Assembly (NCBI GenBank): GCA_964638875.1
Contig: CAZXBL010000017.1
Location: 1 to 19,214, forward strand
Direction: 5' to 3'
From: JALRHH01 sp964638875
Lineage (GTDB): Bacteria; Patescibacteriota; Saccharimonadia; Saccharimonadales; JALRHH01
Length of the DNA: 19,214 nt
Notes under the pieces: generated by a model
What the model was told of the DNA's origin: nothing
Database searches by the model: none
What the model saw: only the letters and a program-made list of their open reading frames with translations
Shown: positions 1-7,878 of the stretch, piece by piece
Layout of the letters: each line of letters starts with the position of its first letter
Numbering within the stretch: position 1 is the stretch's first letter
Made by a program: the position numbers and the translations under genes

Positions 1-194
1 CCAAGCAGCCAAATGCATCCCGCGCTTCCGGGGTATTTGAAACACAACGGCAAGCCGAACAACAGGCAAAAGCTTGGTCACGTCAGTCCGGCGGAGGTGA
101 AGTAGTCACCCATGGCCGTGATGGTCGAATTCGTGGTAAAGATACTATGCCACCGGCCAAAGATCCAATGCCGCCGCGTGACACCGAGCACTAG
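1..194 (+). CDS. DUF2188 family protein, C-terminal part
   Basis: The reading frame is open from position 3 to the TAG at 192-194; the start lies before the window. About 63 residues are visible. The pattern of a conserved Asn-Ala-Ser-Arg-Ala stretch, then Thr-Gln-Arg-Gln-Ala-Glu, then Gly-Gly-Glu-Val-Val-x-His-x-Arg-Asp-Gly-x-Ile-Arg matches the short DUF2188 family, which usually ends with this 'HgrdGrIr.kdt' tail. The function of that family is unknown. The tail here is extended by a Pro/Asp-rich stretch. A hairpin follows directly after the stop and probably ends the transcript. Confidence 0.75.
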   Translation, partial: KQPNASRASGVFETQRQAEQQAKAWSRQSGGGEVVTHGRDGRIRGKDTMPPAKDPMPPRDTEH

Positions 195-204
195 AGTCGG
201 GTTT

Positions 205-233
205 GCTGGGCTACTTTGCGAGGTACGCCCAGC
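205..233 (+). terminator. hairpin after DUF2188 gene, probable terminator
   Basis: GCTGGGC (205-211) pairs with GCCCAGC (227-233). The inner TAC (212-214) also pairs with GTA (223-225), leaving a bulged C at 226 and an 8-base loop. It starts 11 bases after the stop codon. The following tract (AACTTTAG) has only three T, so rho-independent termination would be weak; an RNA-stability role is possible. Confidence 0.5.
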
Positions 234-264
234 CCAACTTTAGCCTCACCATAGGAGAAAAACC

Positions 265-576
265 ATGGGTTTACAGGTACATATACATAACGGCCATTAT
301 CAGTTCGATGGCCCGCACACGTCGATTAGCTCACTAGCAGCTGCCTCGGGTGTGTACGTTATCAGCACCCTTGTTAACGGTTTTCATAGGGTCGTAGATG
401 TTGGTGAATCACACGATATTAATAATCGTGTCGGCAACCACGACCGTAAATTTTCGTGGCAACAGCACATGTCCGATACCCTGTACGCTTCGGTATTGTA
501 CTGTGATGAACCAAGCAGAATGGCGATTGAGCAACAGATACGAGCTTTTCATAATCCGCCGTGCGGGATTCGATAA
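265..576 (+). CDS. small GIY-YIG-type nuclease-like protein
   Basis: This 103-residue protein carries a GIY-YIG-like core: Gly-Val-Tyr-Val-Ile at about residues 29-33, then Asp-Val-Gly-Glu-Ser at about 46-50, then an Ile-x-x-Arg-Val-x-x-His-Asp segment. The usual second 'YIG' appears as 'DVG', as in a family of short stand-alone GIY-YIG-like proteins with Asp-Val-Gly-Glu-Ser. A late Glu in the Ile-Glu-Gln-Gln segment could be the metal ligand. The ATG at 265 has a clear AGGAG at 253-257. The next gene starts 2 bases after the stop, so the two are probably co-transcribed. Whether it cuts DNA cannot be told from sequence; a DNA-repair or restriction role is inference. Confidence 0.65.
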   Translation: MGLQVHIHNGHYQFDGPHTSISSLAAASGVYVISTLVNGFHRVVDVGESHDINNRVGNHDRKFSWQQHMSDTLYASVLYCDEPSRMAIEQQIRAFHNPPCGIR

Positions 577-578
577 CA

Positions 579-1064
579 ATGCGCGATCATGAAGCAGACG
601 AAAGCAAGGGTGCTGTACAGGGTCTAACCGCCCTGTACGGCGGTGTTTTACAAAATCTTTCAATGGCCCAGGCTGCTGATAATGCCATTGAAGCCAAAGC
701 AGTTGGCGTGACCGCCCTTTCACTAGCAGCCATTGCGCTGGTCATTCAATCGTCAGACGAGTGGCATGGCTTAATGATCGTTGCACTGTTAGTATTGGTA
801 GCCTCGCTGATTTCTGCTTTCAACAGCTTGAGAATCAATGATTACAGGAGCGCCGCCGTGAAGGTGGCCGATCACCCGGAATACCTTGAAAAGGGTGACC
901 GGGAGCTGCTCCTACAGGTAATCTCTGACGCTGAATCCAGCTATGACAATACCGATAAAATCGTTCGACGTAAGGCCAAGTTCTTTACTTGGTCTTATAT
1001 TTTGCTACTAATCGGGGCCTTGCTCGGACTTGCTTCACTTAAGTTCATGATTGTGCAAATATAG
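579..1064 (+). CDS. three-helix membrane protein, Pycsar-effector-like topology
   Basis: I do not recognise this 161-residue protein with certainty. It has a soluble N-terminus, two adjacent membrane helices (about 41-57 and 64-82), a charged cytosolic stretch, and a third helix (about 136-157) after a Lys/Arg-rich patch. The Ala-x-x-Ala-x-x-x-x-Lys-Ala pattern just before helix 1, an Arg-containing loop after helix 2 and the basic patch before helix 3 recall membrane effectors of cyclic-nucleotide defence (the DUF5706/Pycsar TM type) and SLATT proteins; this is resemblance of layout only, and no nucleotide cyclase gene is visible nearby. The ATG at 579 was preferred over the upstream in-frame GTG at 561 because it starts 2 bases after the preceding stop. 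The gene is followed at once by a small ORF with its own ribosome-binding site. Confidence 0.6.
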   Translation: MRDHEADESKGAVQGLTALYGGVLQNLSMAQAADNAIEAKAVGVTALSLAAIALVIQSSDEWHGLMIVALLVLVASLISAFNSLRINDYRSAAVKVADHPEYLEKGDRELLLQVISDAESSYDNTDKIVRRKAKFFTWSYILLLIGALLGLASLKFMIVQI

Positions 1065-1073
1065 GAGTTAAAA

Positions 1074-1217
1074 ATGTCAGATAACAAACCACAGCCAAAG
1101 CCGTCTCTACCAAAACCAAATATTACCAGAGTCGTAAAGGGTTCTGAGCAGCCGACCGCAAGACAGCCTTTGCCTAAGCCGAATCGAACTAGACCATTTA
1201 GAAAAGGTGTCCGGTAA
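1074..1217 (+). CDS. 47-residue Pro/Lys-rich small protein
   Basis: This short ORF starts with ATG at 1074, nine bases after the membrane-protein stop, behind a GGAG that begins right at that stop codon. The product is basic and rich in Pro, Lys, Arg and Gln and is likely disordered. The pentapeptide Leu-Pro-Lys-Pro-Asn occurs twice, at residues 12-16 and 33-37. Its end overlaps the end of the convergent HAD gene by 20 bases. The good ribosome-binding site, the tight spacing and the internal repeat support a real gene; its role is unknown. It may bind nucleic acid, or the neighbouring membrane protein. Confidence 0.55.
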   Translation: MSDNKPQPKPSLPKPNITRVVKGSEQPTARQPLPKPNRTRPFRKGVR

Positions 1218-1599
1218 GATACTTAAGCCGATTAAGGTCATTAGCGAGGTTTACCTCAACCCAACTATCAAGTACATTATGCGCCTCTAGCGCGGCTTTT
1301 TCTTCAGGGTAGAGATCATCATCAAACCACAGGAACGGTTGAGAAAAATCGATTGCATCGGTCTTTGCTTCGCCCCATTCGGTTGGATGTATTTGTTTTA
1401 TTTTGTCTGCTAAACCGGAGCTAAGGTATGGAGACAGAACGTCTACGGCCCGATTTTCGCCACGCCAACAGTGCGTGGTGAGCCAGTATGTGTTGTCTGG
1501 ATATTTACCTAGTACTGTATTCAGAAACTCTTCGGCATGTGGTGCGAGAGCATTCTCGTTAGCGAGCAATACACCGTCAATATCCAGATAAATGTTCAT
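1198..1599 (-). CDS. small HAD-superfamily phosphatase-like protein
   Basis: This 133-residue protein has HAD motif I near its N-terminus (Asp-Ile-Asp-Gly-Val, residues 6-10, with the nucleophile and acid/base aspartates), a motif II-like Thr-Thr-His (41-43) and the acidic motif IV Asp-Asp-Asp (93-95). There is no obvious large cap domain, so it would act on accessible phosphates of macromolecules or small substrates; the substrate is unknown. The ATG at 1599 is used because it lies 1 base after the upstream TAG; a longer TTG start at 1632 would sit inside the upstream gene. It is the last gene of the minus-strand operon and converges on the 47-residue gene. In a nuclease operon a role in processing 5' or 3' DNA phosphates is possible, but this is inference. 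Confidence 0.75.
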   Translation of the reverse strand: MNIYLDIDGVLLANENALAPHAEEFLNTVLGKYPDNTYWLTTHCWRGENRAVDVLSPYLSSGLADKIKQIHPTEWGEAKTDAIDFSQPFLWFDDDLYPEEKAALEAHNVLDSWVEVNLANDLNRLKYLTGHLF

Positions 1600-1600
1600 G

Positions 1601-2518
1601 CTACTGATGATTCTTGTAAACTTGCTCGACAATCGACATTGCGTAGTTTATGACCGAGTTGTCTCCAATATACATGCGGCTCATGTGGCGGTTTTTGTGC
1701 TCTAGGCTTTTGGGTACGTATTCCACGAGACCCTTAGGGTCATCGACGTCTTGTGGCTGCGTTCGGTTGAATTCCAGCACAAGTCGGTTCTTTTGCGGCA
1801 CAATAGCGACAATTATTTGACTGCCGATCTTGTAGCCTATATATCCTTTTTTGGGCGATTCAAGGAAATTAGAATCAACATCAAGGATTCTAGCCGACAA
1901 CTCCTCATATAAAGATTTCGAAGGGTAGTCTTTCAGCAAATCGTCGACGGTATAGGTCTTTATCTCGCGCTCAACTGCAATAGTGGTTCCGGTTTTTTTT
2001 GTAACCGTCTTGATTGATTCAGCTTGTTTGTCCGCTAACTGTTGCTCAATGCCCAGCAGTTCGCCTTCATACAATTGAACCTTCCAAAGTTCAATCGGCA
2101 GATCTTGGAAGTTAATTGAGCCGAGCTGATGGGTCGTAAACCGTGCTGCCACAAAAATGACGCGTGTAGCGCTCCAATCAATATCAGCCTTGGTGAGACT
2201 TTTTTGTTGGGTCTCATTGTAGCGCAGCACAAAATCAGCTTTATTGTTTAGGACAAGAGCTAGGTAGGAATAACCCTGATCGATGACGCTCGAACTGCGG
2301 TCTCTTTTGTACTCGATTACCACAAAGCTGTTTGTTTCTTCGTCGAAGGCCAGTGTATCAACGCGCAGGCCATTAAGTTGGAATTCAGTATCAACAAATT
2401 TAAGGCCAAAGACCTGTTCTGTATTGGCCTCGATGAGGCGCTGTGAATCACGTTCCAGACTAAAATCAGTCGTATTAATTGGCGTTAGGCTGGTCGAGTT
2501 TATTCTGTAAAGTGGCAC
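1601..2518 (-). CDS. NucS-like PD-(D/E)XK protein with DUF5655 domain
   Basis: The 305-residue protein has an N-terminal nuclease-like domain with the PD-(D/E)XK signature Asp54 (in Arg-Val-Asp-Thr-Leu) and Glu69-x-Lys71 (in Val-Ile-Glu-Tyr-Lys). Gln-Gly-Tyr-Ser-Tyr-Leu-Ala-Leu follows, typical of the bacterial NucS/DUF91-related family that carries a C-terminal DUF5655 domain. That domain fits residues ~190-300, including the Asp-Asp-Pro-Lys-Gly segment. The start is a GTG at 2518 with no strong ribosome-binding site. It lies 33 bases after the upstream GIY-YIG gene and 1 base before the HAD gene. All catalytic residues appear intact. A DNA endonuclease role is likely; members are common in restriction and defence neighbourhoods. 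Confidence 0.85.
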   Translation of the reverse strand: MPLYRINSTSLTPINTTDFSLERDSQRLIEANTEQVFGLKFVDTEFQLNGLRVDTLAFDEETNSFVVIEYKRDRSSSVIDQGYSYLALVLNNKADFVLRYNETQQKSLTKADIDWSATRVIFVAARFTTHQLGSINFQDLPIELWKVQLYEGELLGIEQQLADKQAESIKTVTKKTGTTIAVEREIKTYTVDDLLKDYPSKSLYEELSARILDVDSNFLESPKKGYIGYKIGSQIIVAIVPQKNRLVLEFNRTQPQDVDDPKGLVEYVPKSLEHKNRHMSRMYIGDNSVINYAMSIVEQVYKNHQ

Positions 2519-2551
2519 AGTTTATATTCTAACCGTCTTTACAGAGAAAAA

Positions 2552-3277
2552 CTACTGTTTAGCTTCGTGTTTCCAAACGTACCGGAAAGGAGTTTGCTCA
2601 CCCTTCTTCATGAAGTGTTTAACGGATTTATCAATATATAAGTCGCGAACTGGCTTTTTAGCCACATAGCCAACAAACTCCCAACGCCCACTACGGTCTG
2701 TATGTTTATTCCACGATTCTGGGATATAGACTTCTCTGATGATGCCCCGATACACGGCACAGGCCACTTCTACTTTCGAGGCATTTTCTTGACTGATACG
2801 CCATGCGCTCCGCGTTCGATAGTAAAGTTCATCGGCAGTCATGCCATGCACGTAATATTTGTTGACTTTGATAAGCAGTACATTGTGTTTGAAAACAGCA
2901 GGTTCGGCTTGGTACTTTAGCTCGATGTCTTTTAGGGACATGATGCCACGTTCGTCTGAATGGTGTCCGCCCATGATATTTGTCAGGGTGCCACCTAGCA
3001 GGTCTATGGCGGCTGCCTCTATTTCAAACGCTTCTTTTTCAGTAAGGCCATGCCTCAACACAACGAGCTCAAGTTCGCGGCCGCCATCAGTAATCTCACG
3101 AATACGCCTTATCTTTTCAGATTTATCTTCGCCATACACAAGTGCTTCGAGGCTGTGGCTGTTAATCCTGTTTCCTTTACCCTTGCCTACATAAAATACT
3201 TCACCATTAGACGGGTCTTTTAATAGGTACACGTAGTATTCAAGTTTTTCGATGGTTGATTGGTTTAGCTTCTTCAT
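2552..3277 (-). CDS. GIY-YIG nuclease (LEM-3-like)
   Basis: The 241-residue protein begins with a clear GIY-YIG domain: Tyr-Tyr-Val-Tyr-Leu-Leu (14-19), Phe-Tyr-Val-Gly-Lys-Gly (28-33), Arg37 and His41, with an acidic helix later (Lys-Glu-Ala-Phe-Glu-Ile-Glu) that would hold the metal-binding Glu and a Thr-Asn-Ile-Met-Gly-Gly close. This arrangement resembles the LEM-3-like GIY-YIG group rather than UvrC. Residues ~115-241 form an additional basic, aromatic domain that I do not recognise and that may bind DNA. Its ATG overlaps the DUF2779 stop by four bases (ATGA), which indicates translational coupling. It is the second GIY-YIG protein of the operon. Confidence 0.85.
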   Translation of the reverse strand: MKKLNQSTIEKLEYYVYLLKDPSNGEVFYVGKGKGNRINSHSLEALVYGEDKSEKIRRIREITDGGRELELVVLRHGLTEKEAFEIEAAAIDLLGGTLTNIMGGHHSDERGIMSLKDIELKYQAEPAVFKHNVLLIKVNKYYVHGMTADELYYRTRSAWRISQENASKVEVACAVYRGIIREVYIPESWNKHTDRSGRWEFVGYVAKKPVRDLYIDKSVKHFMKKGEQTPFRYVWKHEAKQ

Positions 3278-4749
3278 AGCTTTCTTAGCACATTAAAAAT
3301 CTCTACCATAGCAAGTGTATCGAGCTTGCAGTATTCGATTAGGTCACCTAGGATCTTATCTTTTTCATCAGGCCTTTTGCCATCAAGGACAGCCTCCATC
3401 CAAAGTCGTTGAGCAGTGCTACCGTCCGATATATCAAGAAGCTTGTGAGAGAGTTCGGGTATAAGAGCTGGCAGTACTTTCTTGATGGATGCACTGCCAC
3501 AGAAAGCAGCATCGATATACCAGTTTTGCGAAAACGGGGTCATTAAATCCACGATCCGATTATTCAGTGTGGCATAGAAATCTGCATATTCAGGTAATAA
3601 GGTGCCGAGAAGACTATTACAACATTTTTCAAATCCCATATTCCAAGTAATGATTGTTCCTGAGTCACCTATATGAGACATCAGCGACTTGGTGAGCGGT
3701 TCAGCTGGATTGGCACTGTCACGATGCAAGAATTCCTCGTGTCGAAGTTCTGCATCAGGACCATCTAGAACATGTAATGAATATTGAAACGGCAACTGCT
3801 GATACGGCTTTAGCCCATCAAAATACGGCACGAGGCTGCCGAGCGTTTCGTAATCGAAGAAATAGAGCGGATAAGTAAAGGTATCTAGAAATTCCTTAAT
3901 CTTATCGGCTTGAATTGTAGGATGACCTTGGCGCAGCGCTTCAACCTGAAGTCTCTGCTTCGGCTTTAATACAAAATCCGCAGGGATGTCTTTAATGAGC
4001 GTAATGTTATTTGCCTGCAGATTCTGTAACGTTTTTGCGTCCATTTGGCATAGATCAAAAATGCTACTAGGTTTAGGACTTTTTAGATGCTTGTAAATCT
4101 CAAGCCATTCTCCGAATGATTTTGAGTCTGTGGACAGCGGCGAAACATCTGGGCACTCACTAAGCGCCATGACTTGTAGGGCTTCGTCAATTTTCTGCAA
4201 GGTAAAGTCTCTTGCTGCCTTAACACTTTCAGTGACGTCGGTCTTTGCCGTAATCAGCTTCGAATCTATCACACCATTTCGGACATACTGATTATTAACA
4301 TGAATAACGGATATATTTCGTACTTCATAACCACACTTCTCAAGTACAACCATCTGAAATGCAAGGTCAACAATATGTTCAGGCTTTGCGCTCGTGCTGG
4401 ACTTTATTTCTATCAGATCAACTTCTTTATTTCTGACAACCTGGATGACGTCACATATAAAAGTGAGTTGCTCATGCTCGAATCGCCCCTGAAATATCGT
4501 AAGCACCCCTTCATCTAATGCCTGCGTGGTCCTTTCTGGCAGCGATAAGTATTCGTCATAATCGTTGAATCCTAGCGTAACTCCCCCAGGGAATAGTGCT
4601 TCTGCGTACTGCTCGAATTCGTGACCTGTTTCAAAGATTGCCTGTGTTGCGGGGTCAATTGGAGGGAGTATTGTCTTGGCGTGTTTCTTTATCCAAAGCC
4701 AGGCTGGGTGCTTAAGGTATGTCGTGTAGTCTGACTTTGATAACTGCAT
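3274..4749 (-). CDS. DUF2779 protein: PD-(D/E)XK nuclease plus DEDD-like exonuclease domain
   Basis: The 491-residue protein matches the DUF2779 / RecB-like family. The N-terminal half shows a Cas4/RecB-type core with Asp100 and Glu114-x-Lys116 (Asp-Leu-Ile-Glu-Ile-Lys-Ser-Ser). The C-terminal half has an RNase H-like exonuclease pattern: Asp299-x-Glu301 (Phe-Phe-Asp-Tyr-Glu-Thr), Asn370-x-x-Phe-Glu374, and Tyr473-x-x-x-Asp477 near the end, resembling the Exo I, II and III motifs of DEDDy enzymes, with Glu in place of the usual Exo II Asp. The ATG at 4749 is taken because it overlaps the upstream TAA by one base; the longer frame up to 4866 is the upstream gene read in another phase. A double nuclease for end-processing is the likely role. 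Confidence 0.8.
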   Translation of the reverse strand: MQLSKSDYTTYLKHPAWLWIKKHAKTILPPIDPATQAIFETGHEFEQYAEALFPGGVTLGFNDYDEYLSLPERTTQALDEGVLTIFQGRFEHEQLTFICDVIQVVRNKEVDLIEIKSSTSAKPEHIVDLAFQMVVLEKCGYEVRNISVIHVNNQYVRNGVIDSKLITAKTDVTESVKAARDFTLQKIDEALQVMALSECPDVSPLSTDSKSFGEWLEIYKHLKSPKPSSIFDLCQMDAKTLQNLQANNITLIKDIPADFVLKPKQRLQVEALRQGHPTIQADKIKEFLDTFTYPLYFFDYETLGSLVPYFDGLKPYQQLPFQYSLHVLDGPDAELRHEEFLHRDSANPAEPLTKSLMSHIGDSGTIITWNMGFEKCCNSLLGTLLPEYADFYATLNNRIVDLMTPFSQNWYIDAAFCGSASIKKVLPALIPELSHKLLDISDGSTAQRLWMEAVLDGKRPDEKDKILGDLIEYCKLDTLAMVEIFNVLRKL

Positions 4750-5909
4750 TATTCTTCGTTCGGCTTTATTCGTTGCTCGTTGTGGTCGTAGTGGTAGTGC
4801 ACGATGTCGCCGCTCTGCAAAAGGTTTACCGCTTGCTCGACCACAGGCAACGGTACGGAATACCACTCTTTGGGTCGATACTCTCTGCCAGTCGCATCAA
4901 TAATTGTCACATCAAGCGCAACGTCCGCAAAGATTCTATGCAAAAAATGTTCAATCTTTTGAGGATTATACTGGCCTGTAAGAATATAGCTACCCATGAT
5001 TTCGACTGGTGCCATTAGGTAGGTCGGATCCTTTTCGGCATTCTTAATACGTTCCGCGATTGTGGCTGTAGAGAATCCTATTTTGTAAAGGTCTTTGACG
5101 GTTGCAATTTTTGGGTCAGAGCTTGTCGACTTAAGAATGTAGATGTAACCTTTTACTTCATCTTCGTCCGTCAGCAATTGGGCATTGTCTACATAATCTG
5201 AGTCGACCACGATATATCCATTTTCATACAGTTGGCTGGCAAGCGAGCGCAAATACATGTTTGATTCAGTGCCATTCTCGAAAACGACTCGAAGCCGCTC
5301 TTTCTTTCGGCCGTGGACTTCCTTAGGTGTCCCGATATCTTCTACGAACGCCATAAGACCGTCCGCGACGTAATACTGACCTTGCTTGATTTGTTCGACA
5401 TTAGTAAATCGCACAAGCTTGTACGTTCCTGCACCTAAACCTGCCTGCTTTTGCTCGAAGCCGGACTTAAATGCATGGAAATCACTCGCGGGCATCCGTT
5501 TCGCAACTGATTCGGGAGAAGCCTTCTTGTCATAGACAGGTACATGCTTGACATCAAGTATATCCGCAGAAGGTTTGAATAACCCAAATTCGTCTTTAGA
5601 GAATAGTTCGTCCAGTGACTTGGGAACTTTGGGCATGTCGAGTAATCCTAAGGAGTCAAGTTCTTTAAGGGCAGCGATTTTATCTGCATTGCCGCGAATT
5701 GATTCCAGACGTTTTGCTAGTTTTGCTTCCGAAATATCATCCGATTCAATTTCTGGCATTCGATCATTCTGTTCGACAAACGATATGATCTCTTCAAATG
5801 ATTCTGCAAGTCTATCATCAGCAGTTGGAACATGAGATTTTTTAGGTGGATTAAACAGACCTTCAGAATCTGATTCAAATAGTTTTAGTAAATCGTCTGA
5901 AAAATCCAT
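4749..5909 (-). CDS. yeeC: YeeC-like protein with C-terminal GIY-YIG (T5orf172/MUG113) domain
   Basis: The 386-residue protein starts at the ATG at 5909, one base after the helicase stop. Residues 1-160 are acidic and low in complexity, with two Phe-containing Gly-Leu-Phe motifs, and may be an interaction region. A middle domain (about 165-240) is unassigned. The C-terminal domain (about 254-365) is GIY-YIG of the T5orf172/MUG113 type: Gly-Tyr-Ile-Tyr-Ile-Leu-Lys (254-260), Leu-Tyr-Lys-Ile-Gly-Phe-Ser (274-280), Arg287, Glu320-His321, and Glu-Trp-Tyr (348-350). In Bacillus subtilis a protein of this kind (YeeC) follows the YeeA methyltransferase and YeeB helicase, and the same order is seen here. 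It is the best candidate for the cutting subunit of the system (inference). Confidence 0.8.
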   Translation of the reverse strand: MDFSDDLLKLFESDSEGLFNPPKKSHVPTADDRLAESFEEIISFVEQNDRMPEIESDDISEAKLAKRLESIRGNADKIAALKELDSLGLLDMPKVPKSLDELFSKDEFGLFKPSADILDVKHVPVYDKKASPESVAKRMPASDFHAFKSGFEQKQAGLGAGTYKLVRFTNVEQIKQGQYYVADGLMAFVEDIGTPKEVHGRKKERLRVVFENGTESNMYLRSLASQLYENGYIVVDSDYVDNAQLLTDEDEVKGYIYILKSTSSDPKIATVKDLYKIGFSTATIAERIKNAEKDPTYLMAPVEIMGSYILTGQYNPQKIEHFLHRIFADVALDVTIIDATGREYRPKEWYSVPLPVVEQAVNLLQSGDIVHYHYDHNEQRIKPNEE

Positions 5910-5910
5910 A

Positions 5911-7878
5911 CTACTGTTTACTGCCTTGTTTTTCCCGCAACCACTGTGCTTTCCTTGCTGTAATGTACGCCTGCGCTTGAGCAAGTAATTTCTCTTCTTT
6001 GTCACTTGAGTTTAGTGCTGGATATTTGCCGTTGTGTGCTATTACAAAGGCCTTGATTTTTGGCACGAGTACCAGCGCATCCTCGTCACTCATATCAATC
6101 CGTGATCCAGCAATAGTATCCTGTATGACTCTGAATACGTCAGCGCCAACTTTTTTAGAAATAACTTCGAATGCGTGCTGGAAGGGATTAATAGAATCAA
6201 TAAGGTCAATGCTTAATTCATCAAGATTCACAAAGCTGTTGGCCATTGTAATGAACTTTCTGTCACCGTCTTCAGTAATCTTAGCCGTTTTAAAAGCAAG
6301 ATTACTTGCAAGGTACTGACGAGTCACTTCAACTTCATCATCATTCAAGCCCGGCAATCGTTCTCGGATAATCTTTGACTGCAGATGCTTCATGTATTCG
6401 CCTGTGTGGCCAGCCGCAGCCGCTCTTTGCACAGCTGTGTCCTGAAGCACGGCAGCGGTAAGGTCTTCTAGTTCGGTTTCAAGGATAAGCTTAACTTTAT
6501 CACTGGGTGGTTTACGTAAGCCCTTCACGAATACTTCGCCAGCTTTTGCTCGCTGGTCGGGCGATGTGCGGGGCTTAAAAGTAAAGTTAGGTGCAAGCAC
6601 CTGTTCCATGAGTAGCGAGGCCGTAATGGCCTTGAGCATACTGTTAACTGATACCTGAATATCTTCTCTGGTGCCATTAGGTTGTACTATCAGATTAGTA
6701 AATTGGGCATGTGACTTGTTGTAGCTGTCGCGTGTACAGCGTCCAATAATCTGTACAATTTCGGTGAGGCTCGCTCGATACCCAATAGTCAGAGCTTGCT
6801 CACAATACGGCCAGTCAAAGCCTTCCTTTGCTTTCCCGAGGGCTATGATTATGTCCACTCCTGCTATGTCGTGCTTAGCAACTTTAGCCAAATAGATATC
6901 GAGTTTATTTCGGTGTATCGATTCGTCTTCTACGAGGTTTGCCACTTTGAGCAAGCGGCCATCTTCGGTCTTTACAATTTCTATACCACTTTCGGGATCT
7001 TGCTCTTGCCACTCGCCAATTAGGTCGTAAATCCTTTGGACTTCTTCGTGCTTACCGACTTGGGTTGACTCTTTGGAATTTACATTTGGTATGTGAATGA
7101 TAGTTTTTTTGGTTGCGTCTAGTACTGCATCAAGCGCACCATCATCCAGGTAACTACCGGTATAAAAATGATAGCCGATTCCTAATGTTTTGAGGTATGT
7201 ATAGCCATTGAGCTGTTCATAGTACGTATAGGTAACTTTATCGAATTGCATCTCGTCTTCGGGCGAGAGGATGGGTATGGCATCGCCCCGGAAATAAGAA
7301 CCGGTCATAGCGATAATCTGCACATCAGATCCACGCATAATGTTATGGAGTAACTCGCCTAGACGACTCGTTTCGCTGGTCGATACATGATGGAATTCGT
7401 CAATCGCTAGTACGCAACCATTAAAGTCTGAAGGATTGACCTCCTCAAAAGCAAAACGAAGCGTTGCATGGGTACACACCAAGACTTCATCGTTACCTTG
7501 CATAAATCGTATAAAGGCAGATACCTTGCTCTTGTCATCACCCGTTCCGGTGCAAAGGTTATTGCGTGGCTCTACTGACCAATCGGCAAAGAAGCCTTTA
7601 CTCTTCAGGTCTGTGCTTTCAAATGAAGCACCGATAGACCGCTCAGGAACGGCGACGATAATTTTGCGTCTGCCCTGATTGTGCAACTTATCAAGTCCAA
7701 TAAACATGAGAGCGCGTGACTTGCCAGATGCCGGGGGTGCTTTGATGAGTAAGTGATTACTTGTGCGTTTTTCAAAGGCGCGTCTCTGCATTTCGCGCAT
7801 TCCTGAAGAATCAATCTTTGTACTGCCCCCCGTTTGGTCGTAGGTTACATCAACAATATTTATAGTTTCATCATTCAT
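5911..7878 (-). CDS. yeeB: YeeB-like superfamily 2 DEAD/DEAH-type helicase
   Basis: The 655-residue protein has all main SF2 motifs: Walker A Ala-Pro-Pro-Ala-Ser-Gly-Lys-Ser (47-54), Walker B Asp-Glu-Phe-His (160-163), motif III-like Met-Thr-Gly-Ser (191-194), motif V Lys-Glu-Gly-Phe-Asp-Trp-Pro (351-357) and motif VI Gln-Ile-Ile-Gly-Arg-Cys-Thr-Arg (376-383). The family resembles restriction-type translocases such as YeeB. The region after residue ~400 is an unassigned, mostly helical C-terminal domain. The ATG at 7878 overlaps the methyltransferase TAA by one base and has a strong AAGGAG nearby. It would use ATP to translocate on or open DNA, passing unmodified target to the partner nucleases. 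No nuclease motif is seen in the protein itself. Confidence 0.9.
   Translation of the reverse strand: MNDETINIVDVTYDQTGGSTKIDSSGMREMQRRAFEKRTSNHLLIKAPPASGKSRALMFIGLDKLHNQGRRKIIVAVPERSIGASFESTDLKSKGFFADWSVEPRNNLCTGTGDDKSKVSAFIRFMQGNDEVLVCTHATLRFAFEEVNPSDFNGCVLAIDEFHHVSTSETSRLGELLHNIMRGSDVQIIAMTGSYFRGDAIPILSPEDEMQFDKVTYTYYEQLNGYTYLKTLGIGYHFYTGSYLDDGALDAVLDATKKTIIHIPNVNSKESTQVGKHEEVQRIYDLIGEWQEQDPESGIEIVKTEDGRLLKVANLVEDESIHRNKLDIYLAKVAKHDIAGVDIIIALGKAKEGFDWPYCEQALTIGYRASLTEIVQIIGRCTRDSYNKSHAQFTNLIVQPNGTREDIQVSVNSMLKAITASLLMEQVLAPNFTFKPRTSPDQRAKAGEVFVKGLRKPPSDKVKLILETELEDLTAAVLQDTAVQRAAAAGHTGEYMKHLQSKIIRERLPGLNDDEVEVTRQYLASNLAFKTAKITEDGDRKFITMANSFVNLDELSIDLIDSINPFQHAFEVISKKVGADVFRVIQDTIAGSRIDMSDEDALVLVPKIKAFVIAHNGKYPALNSSDKEEKLLAQAQAYITARKAQWLREKQGSKQ

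Noticed and set aside
4750..4866. Upstream extension of the DUF2779 gene
   Set aside because: It would overlap the YeeC-like gene by over 100 bases with a low-complexity Arg-rich peptide; the ATG at 4749 overlaps the upstream stop by one base and begins the conserved region.
5910..6005. Upstream extension of the YeeC-like gene
   Set aside because: The extra Lys/Arg-rich residues are the helicase gene's end read in another phase; the ATG at 5909 follows the helicase stop.
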